From positions 6,868-41,672 of the forward strand of contig NW_019773830.1 of NCBI RefSeq assembly GCF_001039355.2: a DNA stretch of 34,805 nt. The letters run 5' to 3'. The notes under the pieces were generated by a model. That model saw nothing but the letters and a program-made list of their open reading frames with translations. It made no database searches and was not told the DNA's origin. Every line of letters starts with the position of its first letter. Position 1 is the first letter of the stretch. Shown here one piece after another: positions 8,863 to 19,087 of the stretch. Source of the stretch: Lingula anatina. Its lineage: Eukaryota; Brachiopoda; Lingulata; Lingulida; Lingulidae. The translations under genes were made by a program, and so were the position numbers.

Positions 8863-10151
8863 CTGTCAAACTCAGCTGCATTGTCTACCTGTTAGATGAC
8901 TTTTCTGGCTTCTGATAAAAGTTTATGCTCATTCAAATCTCATACCCGAGGGGTCTATATCCTCTTGAAGCTGTGTAAAAAACCATTTCCCGTCTATTCA
9001 ATTCTTTAACAAGCATTTAATTATGGTTATCCCAAGTTGTATAAAACACTGCATTTGAATGACTTAAGGGTACTGTTGATTATTCCATATGAGGTCCATG
9101 TTATTTGTGAAATTCAATTTATTTTATTAAATCGCTGACATCCCGTCTTGCGTACTTTTATTAAACTGAGGTAAACAATGCCTGTTACCTTTACAACCAT
9201 CCATCTACCTCTTAATTAAAGGGTTAAATGGCATTCAATTCTCCTGTAGCCATTGTCTTGCGAGTATCAAACGCACTCTCGCTGGCGATATTTATCTCTG
9301 GTAAAAATCTACCTGTGCGTTAGTTTCAAAGGGCAGTTATCGCAGACCTGGGGGTACTAGATAAAATCTGAACACCAGGTTTATTGAGAAGCTAGAGAAA
9401 CAAAACAAGATTTTTTCCTGCACCGCTTCATAGGAATTTTAACACGGACTTGATCCAGCTCAGACCTCCAAACTAACAGGGTGACATGGGCAATTTTCAC
9501 AAACAAATAATAAAACCATATTTCAATTAGCCCTCTTTTAAATAAAAGAGGGGATTTAAATCAATATTAAAAAAACTGTAGCTTCATACTTAAAAGAATT
9601 GGGTATCTCCCGCTTTTCATAATATACTAAGTTATGTACAATGAACTAAGTTATCAGAAGTGTTCTTTTTTACAATCATCATTCTTTTAAAAAATCCGTA
9701 TGTGCCTTTCTTATATCCCTTACCAGGTTAAATCTCCGTGCATAATTTAAAATATACTTACGTACGTAAAACTGCACATTTAGTAAACACATTAAAGTGA
9801 TGATTTTTTCCATGCTGCTAGTAGCAAACAATGCTATTTTACCTTGATCTGTTACATGTTCTTGGGTTTGACAAAGCTTACAAATTTCCAAAAAGTTTTG
9901 CTATAAGTTTTGATATAATCTAAACTACCTGAGGTGACCATGATCTCGATCATCGCAACTATTGTCACCAAAGTTATTAAGTAAGTCACGGAAGTCCGTC
10001 GCAGACAAAGAAAAGATTGTCAACGAGTGCTGCAATTTTGGTAACTCCCACGGCAACACACTGAGGCATAACGAAAATTGCTCAACTCCGTTCAGCACAA
10101 CTTTCGTTAACTTCTCTGTCTGTATGTACCATGCAGCTCAGTTGAGTCTCA
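8863..10151. other. Intergenic stretch, nothing recognised
   Basis: AT-rich sequence upstream of the bark-like gene. Short open frames at 9679-9891 (minus) and 9962-10177 (plus) show no recognisable domain. Confidence 0.6.
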
Positions 10152-10854
10152 GGCCCCGTATGCACAAGACATCTTAAGTGTATTTTTTTAAGAATTTCCC
10201 TAAGAATTTCCTTAAGTGATCATCCTTAACATAAGTGGTATGCACAAAGCATCTTAAGATGAGAATTTTCCCAAATATCTCCTTAACTTTTAGGTACCTC
10301 ATTGGGTCTCTTAAGTGGAAATTTTGTCCTTAGATTCAGTGACTGTACAACACAGTGACATTCATTTGTGCCAGTCAAAGCTGTGCAGCAACATTATTTC
10401 TCTATGTCTCTTATTATTGCTGTTTATCGTGAAGAGTGAAGAAGTGGATGAACTGGAAAGGGCAGCCTGGAGAACCTCTTTGTGAAGGGTGTGAATTTCC
10501 ACTACTGTATCTGAAGTATCAACTACTTTACGCTTCCGGATAACTGGAACTATTGTTTCATTTGGAGTAGGACATCGACTTGATTTTCAAAGAGAACTGT
10601 ATAGTACACGATGGCTGCTTAAGGAAGACTAAAAGTTACTCCAGACCAACCTTACATTTTAATGACTCCTCAGCCGAAAATAAATGAAATCTTTAAGCAA
10701 AGGCAGAATCTAGAAATGGCTGATTCCTTTGCTAAGAGTGTTTGTTAAGTGATTCCTTTCAAGTGAGATAAAGACAGGTCCTGAAATACAAAGTTCGTAT
10801 AAGGTCGACTTTTAGTCTCCCTTAACGCTAAAGGGAGATTCTGGAATACGGGCC
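10152..10854. mobile_element. Possible DNA transposon remnant with GGSCCCGTAT ends
   Basis: The left end reads GGCCCCGTATGCACAAGACA. The right end, read inward, starts GGGCCCGTATTCCAGAATC. The shared GGSCCCGTAT start in inverted orientation about 700 bases apart resembles PIF/Harbinger-like terminal repeats. Near the left end, TATGCACAA, GCATCTTAAG and related words are repeated. No transposase frame was recognised inside and no clear target duplication is visible, so this is tentative. Confidence 0.35.
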
Positions 10855-10984
10855 CAAATCTTTTCATTCATTTTATGAACATTTCTTAGGTTGATGATGC
10901 AACTCGAGGATAGAGAATGCTAATTTCATTAAACAAATTATTTTCATGGAATACAAGTACAGGAAATTTAATTTAAAATCTGAT

Positions 10985-11315
10985 CAAAGAATATCCCCAG
11001 GTAAAGGTGGGGTAAACGGATGATCTCACTCTCAGGTAACCCTTTGATGAATTAACTGTTAATTGCTTCATTATCCTCCCCCCTGCCCTTGATTAAGTAA
11101 ACTTTGAATCAAGGTGCGTCTCTAGGGAGAGGTGGGATAAACAGATTCTCTTGCTTATCCTAGAATCCCTTTGATTATCTGTCACCTTTAATTGCTTGAC
11201 TACTACCCACCTACCCGCTACCCATCGCACTGAAAATATTCATAAAATATCCGTTTACCTGTTCATCTGTTTTTCCCACCTTTGCCTGGAGGATAGGTGG
11301 TTACACTTTGATTAG
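10985..11315. mobile_element. Foldback-type repeat with AGGTAAAGGTGGG arms
   Basis: The left part reads ATCAAAG, then CCCCAGGTAAAGGTGGGG and TAAACGGATGA. The reverse complement of the right part reads ATCAAAG, then CTCCAGGCAAAGGTGGG and AAAACAGATGA. A middle copy near 11110-11170 reads AGGGAGAGGTGGGATAAACAG. The shared words in inverted and direct order suggest a non-coding foldback element or MITE with internal duplication. Confidence 0.45.
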
Positions 11316-12357
11316 ATTATTAATAATACTTTCTGTATTTGTACTCAACGAAAAAGGTATTGTTATAAAGTAATTTGCTTAATGATAAAGTCGTATTATC
11401 ACACAAAAAATATTAATAAATTGGATGAAATCTTTTGAACTGAACACTAATTTACTTAATATTTGTATATAGATATAGTTTTCTTGGAGGGAATCATCGG
11501 GGGAGGAGATGTCCTAGGGGGAAATGTTGGGGGGTCCTAGAATCGCGGACGGGTTACTTAAGCTACATGTATATATATAACGCATACGCCGTATTATTTT
11601 GGTCTTAACACCCGCGAAAGTCTGTTTTTTTTTTTTTTTCAATTTCAAATATTCGTTTTTCGAACGCATTTAAACAAGCACTGTTACCTGCTGAAGTGTA
11701 GTAAAATGATCGTATTTTCTTACGTTCTTACGTTACAGAGTCTGATAAAAGATAAATAAATAACTTAACAATAAACCACTATGTGTAATTCGCCTCAAAG
11801 AGTGATTAATAGACTGAAATAAAAGATCGAAATGTACACTTCTGCTGTTGCTGTAAGAGCAACAAACTGGAGTCCAAAATAAATTGCATTAACTATTATT
11901 CGTTTTGCTCCCCCACGCGGTTTGATATTTCTCTTCCTGGTTGATGTATACAACGGTGTGTGGGTATTACTTATAGTTGACAGAGCAGCTTGAAAAGAGG
12001 GCTGAATACACACTTCATCGTGCTTTTTATTCTTTGTAAAGTGACTCAAGGGTTTTATAGGCATCATTCTATGAGGTTTAGAATAGCTATGAATTCCAAA
12101 GCATATCAGTACAGGTGCGCATGCGAATCAAGAATTATTTGAAGGGGGTAGGTTTTTTCGGAATGCCAGGCTTCAGATACAATGCCGATGCTCGCCCCCT
12201 TGGCGTGGGATTCGTTTTTGTTCAGTTGCGAACTAGACGAGTACCACAAGCGGTGAAAATAATCTGTTTCTGGGCCTTTAACGGCTGAACCCTATACACC
12301 CCCACCACCAGCATTTTAATAACCTACGAACCTGGTACCGGTATGTCTCTAAATTTT

Positions 12358-12358
<1 letters not shown>
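11316..12358. other. Intergenic stretch, nothing firm
   Basis: AT-rich. The minus-strand open frame 11795-12067 (90 codons) has no recognisable domain and no splice or homology support. Confidence 0.5.

Positions 12359-12393
<35 letters not shown>
12359..12393. repeat. Poly(A) run, about 35 bases
   Basis: Uninterrupted A. It could be the tail of a retroposed sequence on the plus strand, but no SINE body or target duplication was recognised. Confidence 0.9.
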
Positions 12394-12395
<2 letters not shown>

Positions 12396-12521
12396 TAGTT
12401 GGATAATGAACATTATACCAAAATCACAGCTAAATGTTTCGCTTTCAAGTCTAGTGGCTATTTATCGCTTGGGTTATTTGGCTGGCAGTCGTCTTTAAAC
12501 AGATTCTAACTTTTCTTCCAG

Positions 12522-12723
12522 ACAAATCGATCAAATGTGTTTGAGAAGAAAACAAGGTAACGTCAACAAAGTTTTTCATATTCTGGTGATTTCGAAAGTA
12601 ATTCGAGAGTAATTGATAAATCTAATAAATTGAGCCGAACTTCACACTGTTCACTAGGTGAACACAAGGGCTGTCGTGATTGACCTTGATTCAGAAGACG
12701 ATCCCGACGAGGTAAGGACGTAA
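12522..12723 (+). other. Speculative exon pair of an unknown plus-strand gene ending in a SUMO-interaction-like motif
   Basis: A pyrimidine-rich acceptor (ACTTTTCTTCCAG) precedes 12522-12556, which ends at a GTAACG donor and reads TNRSNVFEKKT plus a split codon. Joined to 12669 after a weaker CACAAG acceptor, the frame continues RAVVIDLDSEDDPDE. It then either meets a GTAAGG donor at 12712 or reads VRT and stops at 12721-12723. VVIDLD followed by an acidic cluster is a textbook SUMO-interacting motif. No other exon of such a gene was found, and short exons like this arise by chance, so confidence is low. Confidence 0.2.
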
Positions 12724-13403
12724 GTAATTTACTTTTGGCGCGTAACCGGTGCGCAAACTGGCAGCGCCGAATCCGCGTACCATAAAGATTATAATGATAA
12801 GTAAAACCTTGAAAAAAGCCACTTCTTGTAATGACTCGGGGTCAGTTGTTGAATGGTACATGTAAGTGAGCGATTCTTGAATGACACCATTCATCAGTTA
12901 TTACGTTCATTATGAACGTACAGGCTTTATTAAAGCACCTTTCCCATTTTATTTCATTTTTACATTGTCTTCTTTATCATATTACCGATGTTACCAAGCA
13001 TTTGTAACCCATTTAAGTCAGGTAAAATATGCAGTAAATTTATTGGAGAAAGATTTTTATTGAATACTAAAAAAACATAAATACATGAATGTTGTTTTAA
13101 CTGCATTGCAAATGAAAGAATTTGAGAAGCACTTAGTTGGAATTAATTGTATATATTATTTGGGTACTTTTGTAGTATAGGCCTACCCCCCTCCCACCCT
13201 GTAACTTTCTGTAACTTTCACTTTTCAAACAGTTTTTTACTTTGTCTTGTTCATCTATGCTAAAGCTGTTGAAATAAAATGCTTTTGTAATTACCTGTGG
13301 TCTTTTTATTAGTTTTAATCACGTTTAATTCAGCCCATTGAAATACTATGTGAAAATCTACAATGTACAATGTACCTGCAGTCAACTACTTGCGTTTTTG
13401 TTT
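12724..13403. other. Intergenic stretch, nothing firm
   Basis: AT-rich. Open frames on both strands show no domain. An AATAAA occurs on the plus strand near 13274, which would suit the speculative gene just left of it but is also expected by chance. Confidence 0.4.
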
Positions 13404-13516
13404 GCTAACTCTAAGGTAATTTTATGTCAACATAAGATTGATACATCGTGTACTTGGACTTCCTCTGTGAAATTATTATGAGCTACTTGTTCACATAAAA
13501 TTACCTTAGAGTTAGC
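13404..13516. repeat. Perfect 24-bp inverted repeat
   Basis: GCTAACTCTAAGGTAATTTT plus ATGT at 13404-13427 is the exact reverse complement of 13493-13516, with 65 bases between. This is probably a small foldback element; no target duplication is clear. Confidence 0.9.
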
Positions 13517-13699
13517 CAACGAGTTAGAGTAAGCATACTTCAGTTAAATTAAAATACTTGTTCTTCAGTACTGACTGTATTGACTATTGTGCATTTTGTT
13601 TCTGTCAAATGGTTTTGCTATAATTTTGTATTAATAGATATTTGGTAAGGTGCATATATATATTTATTATTATTATTATTTTAATTTTATTTATTTAAT

Positions 13700-13702
<3 letters not shown>

Positions 13703-13745
<43 letters not shown>
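13703..13745. repeat. Poly(T) run, about 43 bases
   Basis: Uninterrupted T preceded by TTTA and ATT repeats near 13660-13700. Confidence 0.95.
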
Positions 13746-14154
13746 CAATCCAAATTTGATTCTTTGGTATCAAGACAGCACTGGTATTATGACTTTTATT
13801 TATGAAGTTTGAAAGAACACAACATACAAAAATGTCTTGAATTATTAAATTTAGTTATATATGCACTGTATCATCATAGTTCTGTCGATTTTATGAGGAC
13901 CGGCTGGTTTATGGTAGGACGGGTAACTTTCAAGAGTAACATGTCCTACTGCCTGGTTGAATTTTAGGAGGAGTTTCCAACCCTGCTTTAATATTTAAAA
14001 TGATGTTTGTTCAAGAGTAAATTTACTCTTGTTTATTCATAAGGCAATCCGCCTATATAGAAAGAGTATCTAAAGCTACTAAGCAAAACGACGTAGCGCA
14101 ACCCCCCTCCCCAAACCCCCACCACACCAGGCTCACACACTCAAACCGCGGTTT

Positions 14155-14345
14155 TAAAAAATTATTTTACAATTGCAAATCTATCACAAGTGATTTAAAG
14201 ACGGGTTGACACACTTTAAGCGCTGATAGATTTTTAAAAAAATACTATAAGACTATATACACCACTTACAGTTTTTAAAAAATTATTTTACAATTGCAAA
14301 TCTATCACAAGTGATTTTAATCACTTGTGATAGATTTTTTAAAAA
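14155..14345. repeat. Local duplication and palindrome in the 3' flank of TRIM copy 1
   Basis: A segment of about 45 bases containing ATTTTACAATTGCAAATC and TATCACAAGTGATT occurs at about 14155-14203 and again at about 14273-14320. The second copy is followed by its own reverse complement (AATCACTTGTGATAGATTT), making a palindrome at about 14303-14340. Copy 2 of the block (28430-28470) has only one such segment, so this is a change specific to copy 1. Confidence 0.8.
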
Positions 14346-14629
14346 ATAGTGACTATATACACCACTTAGAGTTTCGACTTACAAGAGAACAACTTTAAGC
14401 GCTACAGTTAATATACTAACCACGTTCTCATAACAAATTAAATCGCAAAAAAAAAAAAATAATAAAATAAAATAAATAATAATAATAATAATTGAACTTC
14501 GCATCAATTTAACATCTTCAAATATTTCTTTTAAAAATTCGCTATATTTTTGTGTCGGTCTTTTTGCATATTTCTCAATCTGTAGCATAATGTTTACTTT
14601 TCACATATTGTGCCCTAAATTGTCATCAC

Positions 14630-16525
14630 TTAATCTAGGAGGGCAAAGCACTTTACAGCCCCTCCAGTCTCGACAACGACAACCTTTCCATCGGGGGTGA
14701 GGGCAACATCCTGTGGGAACTTCAACCCGTCTTCTTTGGTAAGAAGAAACTTCTTAAACACACCATCTGGAGACAGTAGATGGAGGCGATCGTTTCTGAA
14801 ATCGGCTAATATGATATCACCGTTTGCCAAGCAGCACATTCCCCTTGGTTCGTTCACCTGACCATCACCACGGCCTTTGGCTCCGTACGTGAACTTCAGC
14901 ACACCGGATACGGGGTTGTAGGCGAGTACTTTGTCAGCTCCGGGATGTGACACAAGGATATCACCGGTAACGCTGACTGCGACATATTTTATAATATCAC
15001 CTTGCAGTGGATCAGGTAAACTGTGAGCGACCTGCCCATCCTTGTCGTGGATGTGTATCGCTTCCTTTCCAGCAATGACGTACTGACCCTTACTGTTCAC
15101 TGACACTGCAAGCGGCTGTGGGCTGTGGAACCCAAATAGCAGTTTGCCTTCCCTACTATAGATCATCACCAAGTTATCAGACTCCGACCGCGTGACAACG
15201 TTTCCATCTTGATCCAATGCAATGCCTGCGAAAAAGTCTTTCTTCAACATCGGGTTTGTTATTGTCGCCATCAAACGACTGCCAACATCGTATACAATGA
15301 TCTTGTTCCTCATTGTATCCTTTTCAGACCACACACCAACGTATACGCGTCCTTCAGCATCTACAGCTACATGCGATAGTGTTTCCGGAGGATCATTAGT
15401 TAGGTCTACGCAGAATGACAACAATAGTTCCTTATCCCTGGCATATCGCACTTCACCCATACACTCACGAAGGACAGTTGACATATTGTTGACATGCTTG
15501 GCATCTAGGGTTAGCTTCTTGGTGTTTGGAATGATCGGTAACTTCATCTCTGTTAATTCCTTGCCGCGCCTCAGGCAGTTGGCCATGGTATGCAAGACTT
15601 CTGGGTCGGAACCGTGAATAATCAAGGCGTTGGTAAATTCCTTAAAGCCCACAAAATATCCCTGGATCAGTTCTAGTTCCTTTTCCAAGGGGTCCAGAAC
15701 TTCTTTCATCTGACTGGTGGCTTCGTTAACTTCTTTCCGCATGCGGTCTGCATGTACTTGAACCAACTTAATGAGCTCTACCTCACGTTTTTCAATCGCT
15801 TTCCCGAGTTTCTCGCTCTGACAATGAAAATCTTCCTTGCGTTCCTTCACGTCTGAAAGAAGACTTGCTACTTTTGTCTCTTTCCTTTCAATCTCTTTTT
15901 GTTCGTTGACCAAGCGATCTCTTCCACCTTTAGCAGCTGATGGTATGTACTCGCAATCGTGATCTTTGTGTTTAAGAGAAACACATGTTCCACATATGAA
16001 CTTTTCGCAGGCACAACAGAATACTTCTGCCGGGGTCTTGTTGTCATGGTTACACAGAATTTGTTGGCGAGAGCGAAATTCACTGGCGTATGCCTCATCA
16101 TTGAGTTCTTTCAATGGGATTAGCTGGTGGTCACGACTTGCACCGTGACGTCGGTGTTCTGCACTGCAGACGTCACACATGTTGTCATCACACTTCAAAC
16201 ATCTTTTTGTGGCACCTGCATCTACTGGGGGCTCTTTAAGGGCGCATGTCTCGCATTTGTCCTGCGTCTTGGTCACTACCTCAGCGAGGTTATCAAGAAG
16301 ACGGCTTTTGTCCAAATCTTCCTTCCCCTTTTCTGGGAGCTCGCATTGCCTCCTACAGATGGGGCATGGGAAACGGCGGTTACGGTCGAGTTTGACCTTC
16401 ACGTGCCCCTCAAGGCACCTCTTACAGAAACTGTGGACGCAAAGAAGTATTTTAGGTTCTTCATACCTTTCCTCACAAATGATGCATGTCAGGAAATCTT
16501 CTTCGGGGATTTTTGAAAGAGCCAT
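14630..16525 (-). CDS. TRIM-NHL E3 ubiquitin ligase (RING, two B-boxes, coiled coil, NHL), copy 1, 631 aa
   Basis: A single-exon coding region. Residues 14-57 are a complete C3HC4 RING (C14, C17, C29, H31, C34, C37, C54, C57), which recruits a ubiquitin E2. B-box 1 spans about 90-135 (CETC, CLKC, CDVC, EHRRH). B-box 2 spans about 158-191 (CNH, CCAC, CGTC, HKDH). About 200-295 is a charged coiled coil expected to make antiparallel dimers. From about 375 to the end are six NHL-type beta-propeller blades, the probable substrate- or RNA-binding face, each with a D/N-x-x-G-x-x-hydrophobic pattern (DAEGRVYVG, DQDGNVVTR, NSKGQYVIA, VTGDILVSH, ANGDIILAD, PDGKVVVVE). There is no filamin domain. The ATG at 16523-16525 was chosen because a CAG acceptor lies about 20 bases upstream and the paralogue starts at the same MALSKI. 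All zinc ligands are present, so it is probably active. A cytoplasmic location is inferred. Confidence 0.95.
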   Translation of the reverse strand: MALSKIPEEDFLTCIICEERYEEPKILLCVHSFCKRCLEGHVKVKLDRNRRFPCPICRRQCELPEKGKEDLDKSRLLDNLAEVVTKTQDKCETCALKEPPVDAGATKRCLKCDDNMCDVCSAEHRRHGASRDHQLIPLKELNDEAYASEFRSRQQILCNHDNKTPAEVFCCACEKFICGTCVSLKHKDHDCEYIPSAAKGGRDRLVNEQKEIERKETKVASLLSDVKERKEDFHCQSEKLGKAIEKREVELIKLVQVHADRMRKEVNEATSQMKEVLDPLEKELELIQGYFVGFKEFTNALIIHGSDPEVLHTMANCLRRGKELTEMKLPIIPNTKKLTLDAKHVNNMSTVLRECMGEVRYARDKELLLSFCVDLTNDPPETLSHVAVDAEGRVYVGVWSEKDTMRNKIIVYDVGSRLMATITNPMLKKDFFAGIALDQDGNVVTRSESDNLVMIYSREGKLLFGFHSPQPLAVSVNSKGQYVIAGKEAIHIHDKDGQVAHSLPDPLQGDIIKYVAVSVTGDILVSHPGADKVLAYNPVSGVLKFTYGAKGRGDGQVNEPRGMCCLANGDIILADFRNDRLHLLSPDGVFKKFLLTKEDGLKFPQDVALTPDGKVVVVETGGAVKCFALLD

Positions 16526-16544
16526 TGTGTTTGATGTAGGCCTT

Positions 16545-16547
16545 CTG
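16545..16547 (-). other. 5'UTR splice acceptor of TRIM copy 1
   Basis: On the minus strand TATTTACAG is followed by AAGGCC and, 20 bases on, the start codon. The paralogue has the matching acceptor, which indicates an intron in the 5'UTR. The first exon was not located. Confidence 0.65.
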
Positions 16548-16559
16548 TAAATAGAGAAT

Positions 16560-16904
16560 GAAATAAGGTTAATGGGGAGAGGCGTATGTAAAATTAATTA
16601 TGGAGCTTGTACATGTAGAACAAGTTCGTCGATTGACTTCTGTTAGCCGTTTTCATAGCGTTTTCCATTTTCAGCAACAGGGTTACAGAAAATTCGTTCT
16701 TTATCTTTGCTACTCAGACTTATACTTGTACCGCTTGATGACATAAAATATTTTCAGTTTCGTATGATGCTTCTTTTTGTTACCCTCTACCAGATTATAA
16801 TATTTGTGCTCTTTTCTCTAAGTTAAACAATGGCCATGAATTATCCAGTGAAAACTCTATCTGTGGCCCTGGTAAAGGGTAACCTTTGTATCATTTATAA
16901 TGTA
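16560..16904. other. Upstream region of TRIM copy 1
   Basis: Presumably the 5'UTR intron and promoter side. Duplicated sequence continues to about 16700. No core promoter element stands out. Confidence 0.4.
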
Positions 16905-17468
16905 GTTTAGCTGTCAGCCGAGCGGGCACTAAAGTTAATTACCCCTTAAAACAACAACACAGGTGTGGGTTGGAAGCTTTTTATTATAGCTTCGAAACTA
17001 CGCTACGTCACTACATCTACAGTAATAAAATAACTAACAAAATCTCAATAATCCAGTCCTAGGGACGCACCCCAGCACCCTAGATGTGAAATAACCTGGT
17101 TAAGAGGAAATTTACATTAGCTCTTTAGAGAACATGCCAATTATGATAAATAATAAGTGAAAGTGGCAGGGAGGTGGGTGGGAGAAAACCTCGCCATGTT
17201 AATTAAAGCACGCCTGCTCTGCATAAAGGCTTGCAACTGACTGAATTAAATCACTCAATGACCGGAAAAACGAGGCTTAAGTGTCCCGGACGCAGTGACG
17301 TAACGTAGTTGTCCCCACCTGTGTGTGTTTTAAATAGGTCTTAAAAGATAAGCCCTTACCTAACAGCTTGTAGTAGGCGGGACGGACATTTAAGCCGGAT
17401 TATCTGACAGTAATCTAGTGAGACTCCCCACGGGGATAGATCGATCTAAAATCTATGGGAATGCGCCC
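16905..17468. mobile_element. Non-autonomous DNA element with GATCGATCTAAA ends, copy A, interrupted
   Basis: The outer parts match, as reverse complement, the element at 34405-34627: CAGCCGAGCG near 16918, GTAGTAGGCGGGAC near 17369, GACAGTAATCTAGTGAGACT near 17406, and the end GATCGATCTAAAATCTATGG followed by GAATGCGCCC near 17450. In the other copy these parts are contiguous. Here they are split by about 410 extra bases. No transposase is present. Confidence 0.65.
16949..17358. mobile_element. Element nested inside copy A
   Basis: Extra DNA relative to the copy at 34.4-34.6 kb. Its ends are inverted: AACAACACAGGTGTGGG on the left against CCCCACCTGTGTGTGTTTTAA near 17310-17332 on the right. 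CCCTTA stands at both junctions (16943-16948 and 17353-17358) and may be the target duplication (or TTA alone). No coding frame was recognised. Confidence 0.5.
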
Positions 17469-18223
17469 TAAGTATTTTACTGAGGTGATTCTAACAAGGT
17501 GCTAGCGTTACAGTGCTCTGGAGCCTTCATTGTGCCTGTCACTCTCATCTGAAAATTTCAAAATGGCGACCTTTTTTTGTGAAAAAAGACATTCGACATG
17601 CAGTGAACGGAATGCTGACTTGTCGATTAGAAAGTCTTCATTGAGGTTCAATTTCAAATATTTCGATGCTGAGCTATTTAATGACCCTCGCTGTAAACCA
17701 ACATAATAGAATAGATGGCAATTAAGTCGATATTATATAGGATTTTTTGACAACACATATATTTTTCCTTTTTTTTTATTAGTAATTATAAACTGGCATA
17801 TTAAACTCACACTATTGTGTACGGATAATGTTATATATACGCATTCAGGTATTTTTATGTTTTTTTTATAATGGCATCTGAGAAAAAATACGAATAATCC
17901 ACCCAATAAAATTCATTTAGTTGTCCATTTTATTCAGCATTATGTACTAGTTAATTCATTCATCAATATGTCTGTCATAAAACAACCGGTAGGTCATTAA
18001 CAAATCATACCTTAAGTGGCAGATATAGGGGAGTGCTGACCCCACCCCCTTCGGTTTCTGAAAAATATGTCACATCAATATTCCCTTCTTGAAATTAGAA
18101 TTTTGACTGAATCATAGTTCTAAACCGTACCAAAGGACATCGTTTGCCCACCAAAACACCAAAAAATAATAATAATCGGGGCTTTGGAGCGGGCCTCGAA
18201 CCCCAAGCCGAGGGGGGCATGGT
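17469..18223. other. Intergenic AT-rich stretch
   Basis: Nothing recognised except the approach to the hAT-like end. A phrase at 18018-18042 (GCAGATATAGGGGAGTGCTG) might be a worn opposite end of that element. Confidence 0.4.
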
Positions 18224-18297
18224 CGACTTTGCATCCGAGGTCTGTCGTTCCGGACCCCCCCTCCCCCCCCTAAAAAATAATCCTGGATCCGCCCCTG
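18224..18297 (-). mobile_element. hAT-like element end, copy 2
   Basis: Minus-strand start CAGGGGCGGATCCAGGATTA, then an A/T and G run, GGTCCG, GACAGACCTCGGATGC. It matches 3263-3335 at the same spacing. The minus-strand frame through it (GADPGLFFRGGRGG) is a by-product of the repeat, not a gene. Confidence 0.65.
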
Positions 18298-18419
18298 TAC
18301 CTAGGTCAAGCAATCGATTTGTAAGTCTATTCTGGGATAAATTTATATCTCAAGATAACAGTCCGACAAGCCCTGTATCAGTTATTATGTTAATATCAAT
18401 TAATGTAAGGAGTAGAGCA

Positions 18420-18955
18420 AACTTGAGGATTAATGTAGTAAACAAAAAAATCCCCTCTTTAGATATGTTGGACATCACCAACAAAACCATTATGAAATCG
18501 GCAAGTTCAGTTATGCATAAACAATTAATTTCGACGATCACATCATGTTGACATAAAATTGACATATCTTACCTCGTAGAAATGCAGGTAAGCAAGACCT
18601 TGCATTTAAACGGATAAAAATCGCCTTGGGTCCATTTTCACTTTCGCATCTTTTGTTGTGATTGAAATTGGAGACCATTTTATAAACCTTGCATTATTAA
18701 TTTCATAACAATTATCACAATTAATGATGACCTTTGAATGCCAAAGATGAAATCTTGCATATCGTTAAAAATCAAATTGTGCCACGGGTGAAATTTTCCA
18801 GGTATTTTACTTACCAAAAGCTCGAACCACACCCTTCACAACGCAGTTTCAGACGCAATTAACTGTGTAGTGGCGACTTGCCAGTAAACAGAAAAAAACC
18901 CGTCGTGTATTTTTAGTCTGTAACCTCACGTAGTGAGTGGATGGGGACACAATGA
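18420..18955. repeat. Interspersed repeat family, copy A
   Basis: Shares long stretches with 19088-19676 and 33160-33545: GACATCACCAACAAA, CTTGGxTCxATTTTCAC, TTTCATAACAATTATCACAA, AAATCAAATTGTGCCACGG, CACACCCTTCACAAC, GTAAACAGAAAAAAA, GTGAGTGGATGG. No coding capacity was recognised. The class is unknown; it may be a non-autonomous DNA transposon or a retroelement fragment. Confidence 0.85.
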
Positions 18956-19087
18956 ACTTATTCTATTTGTTGAAGTTGAATAAAGGTTTTGGGAGTTAAG
19001 GGTTTTGGGTTAAATGTAGTTGAATTTTACTGAAGTTCTCATTTGAAGTTTTCATTATGACTTAGGTAGGCCCTAAAGTTAAAAGTT

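Larger units (their letters stand above)
14030..16700 (-). repeat. Segmental duplication, copy 1 (TRIM gene plus flanks)
   Basis: The whole TRIM gene and both flanks match 28260-30785 in the same orientation. The 3' flank shares AGCAAAACGAC, CGCA and a C-rich tract, TATACACCACTTAGAGTTTC, and TCAATCTGTAGCATAATG. The 5' flank shares GAATGAAAT and GTCGATT after the intron acceptor. The boundaries are approximate. Confidence 0.85.

Noticed and set aside
11795-12067. A 90-codon minus-strand frame
   Set aside because: No domain, no splice support, and a composition expected of chance ORFs.
18095-18313. Minus-strand frame reading GADPGLFFRGGRGG
   Set aside because: It is translation of a hAT-like repeat end, not a gene.
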